NCBI GenBank assembly: GCA_900546925.1
Contig: UREV01000007.1
Location: forward strand, 32,731 to 96,730
DNA length: 64,000 bases
Direction of reading: 5' to 3'
Source of the DNA: an uncultured Bacteroides sp.
GTDB lineage: Bacteria > Bacteroidota > Bacteroidia > Bacteroidales > UBA932
Of this stretch, positions 26,298 through 34,605 are shown piece after piece. The notes under the pieces are model-generated. The model did no database searches and was not told the origin of the DNA. It saw only the letters and a program-made list of their open reading frames with translations. A program made the position numbers and the translations under genes. Every line of letters begins with the position of its first letter. The stretch's first letter is position 1.

Positions 26298-26924
26298 ATG
26301 ATAGTTTTATTCGATTTGGATGGTGTCATTCTCGACACAGAATCTCAGTACACCATATTTTGGAACCGCATGGGAGAGCAATATCTCCAGAAAAAAGATT
26401 TCGGTCTGCTTATCAAAGGCCAGACCCTTAAACATATTCTTACCTATTTCGCTCCTGAGACCCACGCAGAAGTCGTAGAGTCCTTGAATGCCTATGAAAT
26501 GAACATGCCTTATCAGCAGATTCCTGGAGCATTCGCTTTTATGGAATCCCTTAAGGAAAACGGGGTCAAGACTGCTGTGGTGACTAGTTCCAACGGGCCT
26601 AAAATGGAGAACGTCTACCGACATTTTCCTGAATTCAAATCATTGGTTACCAAGATATTCACAAGTGAATACTTCACGAAATCCAAACCAGATCCGGAGT
26701 GCTTTCTCCTGGCAATGAAAGAACTGGGCGGCACCCCTGAAACAACATTCGTATTCGAAGATTCAGTGAATGGTCTGAAGGCAGCCCGCGCATCAGGCGG
26801 CATCGTTATGGGACTGTTAACATCCAACCCTATCGACGTCGTCAAGCCTCTGTCTGACCATACACTTACGGACTTTACGCTAATGGATTATTCCAAATTG
26901 TCGGAAGTTGAAAAGTTTTTGTAA
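26298..26924 (+). CDS. HAD-superfamily phosphatase/phosphoglucomutase-like
   Basis: A 208-residue cytosolic HAD hydrolase of the beta-phosphoglucomutase-like subgroup. Motif I is FDLDGVILDTES (nucleophile Asp6, acid/base Asp8). Motif II is VVTSSNG, motif III is the Lys in TKSKPDPECF, and motif IV is FEDSVNGLKAA. It probably dephosphorylates or isomerises a small sugar phosphate. Substrate cannot be told from sequence. It starts just after a terminator, and no clear promoter box of its own was found. Confidence 0.88.
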   Translation: MIVLFDLDGVILDTESQYTIFWNRMGEQYLQKKDFGLLIKGQTLKHILTYFAPETHAEVVESLNAYEMNMPYQQIPGAFAFMESLKENGVKTAVVTSSNGPKMENVYRHFPEFKSLVTKIFTSEYFTKSKPDPECFLLAMKELGGTPETTFVFEDSVNGLKAARASGGIVMGLLTSNPIDVVKPLSDHTLTDFTLMDYSKLSEVEKFL

Positions 26925-26956
26925 CTTTTGCGCTTTTTGAGAAAACTCCATGGATA

Positions 26957-27334
26957 ATGAGACCCGGTAGCCGCATAAGAAACGTGATAGCAGCATCGGT
27001 AATGATGCTGTTCGTGACGTATTATGTCAATGCTACTGATGCGTTGCAGTCTGCGATGGCTGCGAAAGCCGCTGTGCTTCAGAGTGAAAAAGCATTGGAA
27101 GCGGCAGAACTTCAAATCCGGTCGGAAGTCGTCATGGCTTATGAATCATATCAGACAGCCGAAAATATCTTGGATACATATGCATCCTCCATTTCAGAAG
27201 ATGCTAAAACCATATTGGAAAATAGAGTATTCGGTTATAAATCGGGAGATTCCCGTTTGTTCGAACTTCTCGAAGCGCAACGTGCTTATGATGAGGTTTT
27301 GATTTCTTTTATGGAAGCCCAGCGGGAAAAATAA
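26957..27334 (+). pseudogene. Remnant of a TolC/CzcC-type outer-membrane efflux protein
   Basis: Only ~125 codons are open. From residue ~30 the sequence matches the last helical hairpin of an outer-membrane efflux protein: a heptad-rich helix (SEKALEAAELQIRSEVVMAY), then GYKSGDSRLFELLEAQRAYD. Normal proteins of this family are ~400-450 residues, with two repeats and a signal peptide. Here the N-terminal four-fifths and the extreme C-terminus are gone, and the first ~30 residues look unrelated. No efflux pump or membrane-fusion genes are nearby. It is read as a decayed fragment rather than a working gene. Confidence 0.7.
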
Positions 27335-27371
27335 AATTTGTGTAATCCTTTTCCTTTCATAATTAAATCGT

Positions 27372-27379
27372 TATCTTTG
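27372..27379 (+). promoter_or_regulatory. -7 box TATCTTTG upstream of lipoprotein gene
   Basis: TATCTTTG lies 21 nt before the ATG at 27401 and supports that start over the upstream in-frame ATG at 27338. The -33 element is not clear. Confidence 0.5.
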
Positions 27380-27400
27380 TGTGAATTAGTATTTATTATT

Positions 27401-29245
27401 ATGCCTTTGCTACCTACTAAAACTACGCTGCGTGCGGTTCTATGCTGTTCTGCTGCAGTATTCGCTGTTTCTTGCGTCAACGAAGACTACGATTTGAGCA
27501 AGGAAATCGACAAGAAAATCAATATCTCCGGAGATTTCAGTGCACCTCTGGGAGATTCTGAATTGATTCAGATCGGCGAATTCCTTAATTTGGATAAGGA
27601 TGACCAAGATGTGCTGAAAACCGATGCTAATGGTGACTACTATGTTCAGGTAATCGGAAACGGTTCAGCCACAGGCTTCTATGTGCCGTCTGTTGCTATC
27701 GATGATGCTCTCGTTACGGATGGCGGTTTCAGAGCGTCTGTGGACCGCAATGATATTGTAAACAAGTTCTTCGCTGGGACGACTCTCCCATATGACAGGA
27801 TTCCGATTCCGTCAGGTGTGAAGTATTCACAGAAGTTTGTTGCTACGGAGACCCCTATAAAGGTCGACCAGGAAGTGGATCCTACGGTTCTCGATATCCA
27901 GAGTGTCATGGCATCAGCTGTAGCTCGCGTGTCTATCAGTATCAACGCTGGAAAAGCCACCATATCAGGACTTTCACTTAAGTTTCCTGAGTATCTTCAG
28001 ATGGGTTCGGTTACCGGTAATGACTGTACATTCGACAGCAAGACTAACATCTTGTCGTTCAATTCTATGGCAGTGAATACGACTAAGAGAGTCATTACAT
28101 TGGCAGTAAACGGTGTAGATTTCACTAAGATGCCTAAGGGCCAGGGTTTCGATGCTGCCAGGCACAAGATTTTTGTGGATGATGCGATTAAACTTTCCAA
28201 ATTCACTACTGACCTGACTCTTAGCGATTTCGGAACTACAGTCGCTGATCTTCCGGAAAAAGCTCATATCGATATTGTCGTGGATGTTCCGGCTTTGACT
28301 ATAAAAGAGGCTACTATAAAGGTGGATCCTAAAGTGGACTTGGATGCGCAGATGGTGAATGTCGGAACTCTTCCTGACTTTGTAAACGGTGATGGTGTCG
28401 TTTTCGACCTCTATGATCCTATGATTTTATTCAATGTGGTGAATAACAGCCCAGTAGCATTGACCTTAAACGCAGATATCGTGTCCCGCAAGGGCGCGAA
28501 GAAAGAGACGGTTCACGTCGGTTCGGCCGGTTCGAAGCCTACGGATGAAATCCTGATCGGCGCCAACGGCCGCACAGGAATTTTCGTTTCGTCTATAGGC
28601 AAGAACGCTCCTGCGGGTTCTGTCAATGTGAAAGTTCCCGGACTTTCTGACATTATGAAGATCGTGCCTGCGCAGGTGGGACTCGACAATATCGATGTGA
28701 AGGCTGTAGATGAGTTCGTGACAGTGTCGGCAGGTGCTACATACCGATTTGCTTATGATTATGAGGTAAAAGCTCCGCTCGCTTTCGGTGGTGAACTGAG
28801 CTTGGAATATGATACTGATTTCGACGGATGGAACGAGACGTTTAATCCTAAGGATGATAAGAAGTCGGATAAGGACAAGAAGAAAGATTTCGATCTCAAT
28901 GTCGAAGATGCCGATGTCACTTTCGATTTCGTGAATATGATTCCTCTTAATCTCGTGGTTACCGCACAGGCTATCGACGTGGACGGCAAAGTACTTCCCG
29001 GCGTTACCGTGACACTCAGCGGTGATGTGCCTGCAGGTTCCGTAGAGAAACCTGGAAGAAAGGCATTGACCCTGAACATGAAGGCTTCGGCGGAGAATAT
29101 GCGCAGGCTCGACGGTATCAGGATGCACTTGAAGGCTACATCGAAAGATTCTCAGTATCAGGGTATTTGCCTGAACAAGAATCAGGGTGTCCGTCTGGAA
29201 AATATGAAACTGAGGTTCCTGGGTAATGTGGATGTAGAACTTTAA
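27401..29245 (+). CDS. Large surface/periplasmic lipoprotein of unknown function
   Basis: A 614-residue lipoprotein. The signal ends in a lipobox-like AVSC, followed by VNEDYDLSKEIDKKI, a start seen in a Bacteroidales-specific lipoprotein family of unknown role. The mature part is beta-rich, with repeated Asp-Val-Pro segments (HIDIVVDVPALTIKEATIKV) that recall LEA/immunoglobulin-like sandwiches. A lysine/aspartate-rich spacer (KDDKKSDKDKKKDFDL) lies near residue 490. It has its own promoter and runs into a DUF5723 gene 3 nt later, so the two probably form a surface pair. No enzyme motif is seen. Confidence 0.7.
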   Translation: MPLLPTKTTLRAVLCCSAAVFAVSCVNEDYDLSKEIDKKINISGDFSAPLGDSELIQIGEFLNLDKDDQDVLKTDANGDYYVQVIGNGSATGFYVPSVAIDDALVTDGGFRASVDRNDIVNKFFAGTTLPYDRIPIPSGVKYSQKFVATETPIKVDQEVDPTVLDIQSVMASAVARVSISINAGKATISGLSLKFPEYLQMGSVTGNDCTFDSKTNILSFNSMAVNTTKRVITLAVNGVDFTKMPKGQGFDAARHKIFVDDAIKLSKFTTDLTLSDFGTTVADLPEKAHIDIVVDVPALTIKEATIKVDPKVDLDAQMVNVGTLPDFVNGDGVVFDLYDPMILFNVVNNSPVALTLNADIVSRKGAKKETVHVGSAGSKPTDEILIGANGRTGIFVSSIGKNAPAGSVNVKVPGLSDIMKIVPAQVGLDNIDVKAVDEFVTVSAGATYRFAYDYEVKAPLAFGGELSLEYDTDFDGWNETFNPKDDKKSDKDKKKDFDLNVEDADVTFDFVNMIPLNLVVTAQAIDVDGKVLPGVTVTLSGDVPAGSVEKPGRKALTLNMKASAENMRRLDGIRMHLKATSKDSQYQGICLNKNQGVRLENMKLRFLGNVDVEL

Positions 29246-29248
29246 TCT

Positions 29249-30715
29249 ATGAAAGTCATGAAAAAAGCGATAATAATTATTTTGTCGGTTTTCGCTGCTG
29301 TCAGCGGTGCCGATGCTCAGGCCCTCCGTTCTGCTTATTTTATGGAAGGCTATAACCTCAGACATCAGTTGAACCCTGCTTTTGCTTCTGAGCGTTCTTA
29401 TTTCTCAGTTGCTTTGCCTGGAATGGATGTTTCGACGAGCAGCAACTTGGGTGTTAATTCGTTCCTGTTCCCTTCTGACGGACAGCTTACCACTTTCATG
29501 AGTTCGAAGGTGTCTGCGGACAAGTTCCTCGGTAACTTGAAGGATGTCAACCGTTTGAATGCAAATATCGGTACTTCCTTGTTGAGTGTCGGAGTCCGCA
29601 CGGATAATGCTTTCTGGTCTTTTGACATGAGCATGAAGGCGGATGTCGGCGTGAAGGTTCCTTACAGCCTCTTCGATTTTATGAAGAACGCCGGTGCTGC
29701 GAAAATGTATGATATTTCGAATATCTCCGCCCGCGTGAATTCGTATGTCGAGTTCGCGCTCGGCTATTCGCGTCAGGTTGCGGATTTTCTCAATGTCGGT
29801 GCGCGCGTGAAGGTTCTCGCCGGTATTGTCAATGCCGATATGACGGTGGAGAAGATGAAGGTGCAAATGACTGAAGACAAGTGGTCTATCGAGTCCAAGG
29901 GTAAGCTGAATGTTTCTGCGGGCTTTATGGATTTCAAGACGAAAGGGGAGACCGGAGCTGAGTTGGATTCTCCTTCAGACAGGAATCTTCTGGATTTTTC
30001 AGAGGGTGTCGAGATGAGTGAGGATGCTACCGCCGGTTCTTTTATAAATGGCTTCGGTGCAGCTATCGATCTTGGTGCTGAGATAGAGGTGATTCCTGGT
30101 CTCTCAGTTTCACTTGCCATTAATGACCTCGGTTTCATGTCATGGAAGAATACCATGAAGGCTGAGACGAGTGGAAAGGGCTGGTCTTTCGACGGATTCA
30201 CGGACATTTCTTTCGACGCTGACAAGGACAATTCTCTCAGCAAGCAGTTCGAAGATCTTGGAGAGGATTTGGCTGATATGCTTGATTTTGAGCGTATTGA
30301 GGAAAGTGGAAAGAAGGGTGGCATGCTTGCCGCTACGTTGAATGTAGGTGCTGAGTATGTGATGCCTTTCTACTGTGGTCTTACCGCCGGCATTCTCAGT
30401 TCGACTCGTTTCAATGGTCCATATACCTATGCTGAGGGTCGTTTGTACGCGAATTTGAAGCCGACAGACTGGTTCAGTTTCGGTGTTAATTATGGTGTGT
30501 CGAATTTAGGCTCGTCACTTGGCGGTGTGATCGGTTTCCACACTTCAGGATTCAGCATGTTCGTAGGCGCCGACAGTTTCTGCATGGATTGGGCAAAAGC
30601 CGGCAACGGTATGCTCTACCCATACAAGAAGTTGAACATAGGCTTGAATTTCGGCCTGACCTTCAACATCGGCAAGCGTCATGTCCGTTCACTTTCTCCG
30701 CTTGTGAATATTTAG
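29249..30715 (+). CDS. DUF5723-family outer-membrane protein
   Basis: A 488-residue exported protein with a signal peptide ending near ADA-QALRS. The next residues (AYFMEGYNLRHQLNPAFA) are the typical opening of DUF5723, a Bacteroidota family predicted to form an outer-membrane beta-barrel with a soluble insertion (about residues 200-350 here, acidic). The barrel-like C-terminal half ends in alternating aromatic/aliphatic residues. It is co-transcribed with the preceding lipoprotein, with a 3-nt gap. Function is unknown. Confidence 0.8.
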   Translation: MKVMKKAIIIILSVFAAVSGADAQALRSAYFMEGYNLRHQLNPAFASERSYFSVALPGMDVSTSSNLGVNSFLFPSDGQLTTFMSSKVSADKFLGNLKDVNRLNANIGTSLLSVGVRTDNAFWSFDMSMKADVGVKVPYSLFDFMKNAGAAKMYDISNISARVNSYVEFALGYSRQVADFLNVGARVKVLAGIVNADMTVEKMKVQMTEDKWSIESKGKLNVSAGFMDFKTKGETGAELDSPSDRNLLDFSEGVEMSEDATAGSFINGFGAAIDLGAEIEVIPGLSVSLAINDLGFMSWKNTMKAETSGKGWSFDGFTDISFDADKDNSLSKQFEDLGEDLADMLDFERIEESGKKGGMLAATLNVGAEYVMPFYCGLTAGILSSTRFNGPYTYAEGRLYANLKPTDWFSFGVNYGVSNLGSSLGGVIGFHTSGFSMFVGADSFCMDWAKAGNGMLYPYKKLNIGLNFGLTFNIGKRHVRSLSPLVNI

Positions 30716-30789
30716 TAGAATTAAAATCCGGAGTTGATCATAAGTGCCCGGAAGGCGCTGCACGGCATCCTTAGTCAATAAAAAATTCA

Positions 30790-30797
30790 TATATTTG
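30790..30797 (+). promoter_or_regulatory. -7 box TATATTTG of the cytochrome c locus
   Basis: TATATTTG lies 18 nt before the resB ATG at 30816. It favours this start over the upstream in-frame ATG at 30744. The -33 element is unclear. Confidence 0.5.
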
Positions 30798-30815
30798 TAC
30801 ATTTACGAATCAGGT

Positions 30816-31646
30816 ATGAAGAGAAGTGTGCTGATAGTATTGACAATCTTTATTACGGGTTTGCTCATACAGGCATTCGCGGGCTATTTTCCGGCGGAGG
30901 CGTTCGCATTCCCTATCAATGCCGCCGTTCTCTTTGCGGCACTTGCGGGACTCTGGGTGCTGTGGCGTGAGAAACCGGGCGGGGCGGTCTGCAGATGGCT
31001 TGCATCCGGAAATGCCAGCATTGCCCTCATTGCTGCCTTTCTCATTTGCTGCCTGATTCTCGGAATGAAAATGCAGGATGCGGATGCGGCTTCGTTTCCG
31101 GGCTTTGGGAACGTTCGCCGGACCTGGTGGTTCATACTCATTTCCATTGCATTGATGGCCAATCTCTTCGTGGTGATCCTAAGCCGCAGGAAGAAGGGCA
31201 TCCGGTTCATTCTCAATCATATAGGTGTGCTCGTGGCCCTCATCGGCTGCTTCTTCGGGGCTCCGGACCATACTGTGTCCAGGGCAATAGTTTCCGGGGA
31301 GGCTGTCCATGAGGCTGTCGGGGAGAATGGAGAGCTCGTACCACTGCCTGCGGCAATGAAATTGGATGGTTTCAATGTAGAACTGGACCAGCGGGGAAAT
31401 GTGCGGAATTACATGGCTCTCATCGACGTGGACGGGAAAAAGGTGGAGCTGAGGGTGAACCATCCTTACCGGATTTCAATTTCGGAGGATGTCTATCTGA
31501 CAAGCTATGACAGAGACAATCCCGAGCCGCAATACTGCATTGTCGAGGTGGTCAGGCAGCCGTGGAAGTATCTGATCTGGGCAGGCATTGTAATGATGAT
31601 GGCAGGGAGCATTCTGATGTTCGCTCGGGGCAAAGATGATCAGTAA
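30816..31646 (+). CDS. resB: Cytochrome c biogenesis protein ResB (Ccs1-like)
   Basis: A 276-residue membrane protein with about five transmembrane helices. Three or four lie in the first half, then a periplasmic domain (~175-245), then a final helix (KYLIWAGIVMMMAGSILMF) typical of ResB. ResB and CcsA together form the System II apparatus that delivers heme to apocytochromes c. It is shorter than many ResB proteins (~400 residues), but short versions are usual in Bacteroidota. Codons here are richer in G/C-ending forms (GCC, GGC, CTG) than in neighbouring genes. The functional partner, ccsA, lies 258 nt downstream. Confidence 0.82.
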   Translation: MKRSVLIVLTIFITGLLIQAFAGYFPAEAFAFPINAAVLFAALAGLWVLWREKPGGAVCRWLASGNASIALIAAFLICCLILGMKMQDADAASFPGFGNVRRTWWFILISIALMANLFVVILSRRKKGIRFILNHIGVLVALIGCFFGAPDHTVSRAIVSGEAVHEAVGENGELVPLPAAMKLDGFNVELDQRGNVRNYMALIDVDGKKVELRVNHPYRISISEDVYLTSYDRDNPEPQYCIVEVVRQPWKYLIWAGIVMMMAGSILMFARGKDDQ

Positions 31647-31685
31647 TGTGACGTGAGTATTATCCGTATTTTATCGATAAAATGC

Positions 31686-31693
31686 TATATTTG
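31686..31693 (+). promoter_or_regulatory. -7 box TATATTTG between resB and ccsA (first)
   Basis: A TATATTTG box 40 nt after the resB stop. A start here would give ccsA a leader of about 200 nt. No clear -33 element. Confidence 0.4.
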
Positions 31694-31801
31694 CACATAG
31701 CTGATAACTTCCAAATTCTTTGCCGGGCGCAACACCAGGACATGACATTCATCCCGGTTTGTTTTTTTTAATTGATAAAACAACAAACTGGAAATTTTTC
31801 A

Positions 31802-31809
31802 TATATTTG
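31802..31809 (+). promoter_or_regulatory. -7 box TATATTTG between resB and ccsA (second)
   Basis: A second box 96 nt before the ccsA ATG. TTG at 31772 is too distant (27 nt) to be a regular -33 element, so activity is uncertain. The 258-nt gap holds no convincing gene. Confidence 0.4.
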
Positions 31810-31904
31810 TGTCTTAATCTTCTGTTTCGGAAATAAGCCACTGACGGCATATGCTTGCGTTGCTGGTGATTCAGGCGTGCTGCAGTCATATTGGAGGATA
31901 GGGC

Positions 31905-32684
31905 ATGACATGGAGCGTTTTCATATTCTTCGCTTCCGCCGCAGTGATTCTGTGGGCGGGAGGTTCGGCTGCCGCAATGTTTTCGCGGAGGAAAATGGCG
32001 ATAGCCCTCATTGCCGCAGGTATCCTCGTGTATTCGGCCTTCATTGCCGGCTTCTGGATTACTCTGGGGCGTCCTCCGCTCAGGACGACAGGGGAGACCA
32101 GGCTCTGGTATTCGTTCTTCATGATGCTCTCGGCAATGCTGACCTATATCCGCTGGGGCTACAGGTGGATACCCGCATTCTCATTGGCCGTAGCCACCGT
32201 ATTCATCTGCCTCAATCTCTTTAGGCCCGAGATACATGACGAATCCCTGATGCCGGCCCTCCAGAGCTGGTGGTTCATCCCTCACGTGACCGTGTATATG
32301 TTCTCCTATTCCTTGCTGGGATGCGCCTTCATACTGGCCTGCGTGTCGCTGTTCAGGAAAACGGATGAATACCTTCCGGCTGCCGACACCCTCGTCTACA
32401 TAGGCCTGGCCTTCCTCAGCCTCGGTATGCTGAGCGGCTCACTCTGGGCCAAGCAGGCCTGGGGAACATACTGGAACTGGGACCCGAAGGAGACTTGGGC
32501 GGCTATTACGTGGTGCATTTACTTGATATACATACACTTGAGGCTTGTGAGCCGCAATGCGAAAAGGAGGAGCCTCGCCGCATTGCTGATTGCCGGCTTC
32601 ATCGGTCTTCAGATGTGCTGGTGGGGAGTGAATTATCTTCCTTCCGCGCAGGGGAGCCAGCACGTTTATTCGGGAGGCCGGTAA
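31905..32684 (+). CDS. ccsA: Cytochrome c biogenesis heme-handling protein CcsA
   Basis: A 259-residue integral membrane protein with about eight helices. The heme-handling WWD signature is complete: WGTYWNWDPKETWAAITW (near residues 188-205), followed by a conserved helix ending MCWWGVNYLP and the final His in GSQHVYSGG. It belongs to the CcsA/CcmC/CcmF heme-handling family and would work with ResB to attach heme covalently in the periplasm. The next gene encodes a protein with three CxxCH heme sites, the obvious client. Confidence 0.92.
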   Translation: MTWSVFIFFASAAVILWAGGSAAAMFSRRKMAIALIAAGILVYSAFIAGFWITLGRPPLRTTGETRLWYSFFMMLSAMLTYIRWGYRWIPAFSLAVATVFICLNLFRPEIHDESLMPALQSWWFIPHVTVYMFSYSLLGCAFILACVSLFRKTDEYLPAADTLVYIGLAFLSLGMLSGSLWAKQAWGTYWNWDPKETWAAITWCIYLIYIHLRLVSRNAKRRSLAALLIAGFIGLQMCWWGVNYLPSAQGSQHVYSGGR

Positions 32685-32726
32685 ATTTACAACTCAAGAC
32701 AGCAACTAACTCAAACTCTATACGTT

Positions 32727-34103
32727 ATGAAACTAACATCCAAACTTTTGATTGGCGCCGGTGTCCTCCTGGTAGGTCTTGCCGTGGTTTACCGTGCCGT
32801 CAATTGCGCTCCGGACAAGAATCTGTCATCGGATGCGCAGATGCTGCAGGTCATCAATGACGGTGGCTGTATGGATTGCCACTCGTCGGAGCCGAACCTG
32901 CCTTTCTATGCCAACCTTCCGGTGGCCAAGAGCCTTATCCGCAAGGACATTGACGGCGGATATGCCGTGTTTGACATCGCTCCGCTCAAGGCCGCTCTTG
33001 AGAATGGTACAGCTCCGGGTGAGGTCGATCTTGCCAAGACCGAGGATGTGATCCGCGACGGTTCAATGCCGCTGGCCAAGTACTATCTCATTCACTGGGG
33101 CTCGTCAGTGACCGCAGCCAAGAAGTCTGCCGTGCTCGCCGGTGTCCGCGACCTTCGCGCCGCGTATTATCCGAATCCTCTCGCCAGCCCTGAGTTCGCC
33201 AACGAGACTATCCGTCCGATTCCTTGCAAGGTGGATTACGACCCTGCCAAGGCCGCTCTCGGAAAGGTTCTCTACAATGACACCAGACTTTCCGCCGACG
33301 GAACCATCTCCTGCGCCACCTGCCATTCCATCGAGACTGCCGGAGTGGACAACAAGCGCTACTCGGAGGGAATTGACGGCCAGAAGGGCGGCGTGAACGC
33401 TCCGACCACATTCAATGCCGTATTCAATTTCGTCCAGTTCTGGGATGGCCGTGCAGCCACTCTCGCGGAGCAGGCCGGCGGTCCGCCACTCAACCCTGTG
33501 GAGATGGGAAGCAAGGATTTCGACGAGATTTCAGCCCGCATCGCAGAGGACAAGGAGTTCACAAGACTCTTCACTGCAGTATATCCTGAGGGACTCTGCC
33601 AGGCTACCATCACCGATGCCATTGCCGAGTATGAGAAGACACTCCTCACACCTGACAGCCCGTTCGACCAGTATCTCAAGGGCAACAAGGAGGCAATGAC
33701 TGCCGAGCAGATCGAGGGTTACGACATCTTCAAGGATTACAGCTGCGCCACCTGCCACGCCGGTGTCAATATGGGTGGTCTCTCCTACGAGCTGATGGGC
33801 CAGAGGGCCAATTATTTCGAGGACAGGGATCTTAATCTCAAGTCAGGCCTCACCGACGGCGACAACGGCCGCTGGGCCCAGACCGGTGTGGAGCGCGACA
33901 GATACCGCTTCAAGACTCCGTCCCTGAGGAATGTAGCCCTCACCTGGCCATACTACCATGACGGCAGTGTCGAGACTCTCGAGGAGGCTGTCTCCAAGAT
34001 GGCCAAGTTCCAGGTCGGCCGCACGATGCCGGAGGATAAGGTTCTGAAAGTCAAGGCCTTCCTTGAGGCTCAGACAGGCGTCCTGACTGAATTCCAGAAT
34101 TGA
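32727..34103 (+). CDS. Tri-heme cytochrome c peroxidase
   Basis: A 458-residue periplasmic protein with an N-terminal signal or anchor helix (residues 7-22). Three c-type heme sites are visible: CMDCH (48-52), CATCH (196-200) and CATCH (340-344). Residues ~165-450 form the classical di-heme peroxidase core (FWDGRAATLAEQAGGPP, then FKTPSLRNVALTWPYYHDGS). The first heme sits in an extra N-terminal domain, as in quinol-linked tri-heme peroxidases. It would reduce H2O2 with electrons from the quinone pool or a cytochrome. It follows ccsA by 42 nt. Codon choice is GC-rich like resB and ccsA, which suggests the three travelled together. Confidence 0.9.
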   Translation: MKLTSKLLIGAGVLLVGLAVVYRAVNCAPDKNLSSDAQMLQVINDGGCMDCHSSEPNLPFYANLPVAKSLIRKDIDGGYAVFDIAPLKAALENGTAPGEVDLAKTEDVIRDGSMPLAKYYLIHWGSSVTAAKKSAVLAGVRDLRAAYYPNPLASPEFANETIRPIPCKVDYDPAKAALGKVLYNDTRLSADGTISCATCHSIETAGVDNKRYSEGIDGQKGGVNAPTTFNAVFNFVQFWDGRAATLAEQAGGPPLNPVEMGSKDFDEISARIAEDKEFTRLFTAVYPEGLCQATITDAIAEYEKTLLTPDSPFDQYLKGNKEAMTAEQIEGYDIFKDYSCATCHAGVNMGGLSYELMGQRANYFEDRDLNLKSGLTDGDNGRWAQTGVERDRYRFKTPSLRNVALTWPYYHDGSVETLEEAVSKMAKFQVGRTMPEDKVLKVKAFLEAQTGVLTEFQN

Positions 34104-34141
34104 AATGACTGACTGAGACAGATTGTCATACAATGTATTGC

Positions 34142-34170
34142 CAGGGGCTTGCGGATTCCGCAGGCCCCTG
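34142..34170. terminator. Strong hairpin after the peroxidase gene
   Basis: CAGGGGC...GCCCCTG with an inner TGCGG/CCGCA stem and a three-base loop. No long T-tract follows, so it may be a terminator or a 3'-end stabiliser. The stretch to 34338 has only this hairpin and a repeat fragment. Confidence 0.55.
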
Positions 34171-34264
34171 TTGGCATAATGCGTGTCAAAAGGTACGAAG
34201 TTGACTGAAATCCTGTACATCTTCTTCGGCATCCACACGGCAAACGTGGTGCAGCTGGCGGACA

Positions 34265-34320
34265 GGAGGTGGAACTCAGGCCGCGAATTGCTAAGCACCT
34301 GATCGGAAGAGTCCGACCTC
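34265..34320. repeat. Dispersed hairpin repeat, copy C (degenerate)
   Basis: GAGGTGGA at the left and GTCCGACCTC at the right flank a degenerate core (GAATTGCTAAGCACCTGA, 34285-34302). This is the same family as the copies at 8.3, 37.5, 37.6, 38.6 and 62.6 kb. Confidence 0.6.
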
Positions 34321-34338
34321 TGCAGCAACCACGTCAAT

Positions 34339-34578
34339 TTACCGGGTCGCTGTCGCCTGCAAAAGCAGATTTGCAGCCTTCTGTTTCGCATCGTCGAACG
34401 TGAACTGACTGTAAATCAGATTGACATTTTGGAGGTCGATAATGCGTGGGGCCATAAACTCGAGAACACTATATTTATCGTCGTCGAAGGAGAAAAGCCC
34501 CAATATCTGCGCACATTGGCTGCAGGAGAAATAACAACCCAGACTGGCCACCTCTATCAAATCTTTTTGAGTCGGAAA
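34339..34578 (-). pseudogene. DUF4476 C-terminal remnant
   Basis: The minus frame (only TTG-type starts available at 34560) reads like the end of a DUF4476 protein: SQCAQILGLFSFDDDKYSVL, then APRIIDLQNVNLIYSQFTFD and DAKQKAANLL. DUF4476 is a ~90-residue helical repeat domain that normally follows a signal peptide and a variable region. Here a stop lies 18 nt upstream of the TTG, and the rest of a gene is absent because cls begins at 34606. The fragment is therefore read as a decayed gene end lying downstream of cls on the same strand. Confidence 0.6.
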
Positions 34579-34605
34579 CTAACCAGCAAGTACTATACCA
34601 CCACC

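Noticed and set aside
28466..29365. A 299-codon minus-strand frame under the lipoprotein/DUF5723 pair
   Set aside because: No recognisable domain, and it is antisense to a gene with a convincing lipoprotein signal.
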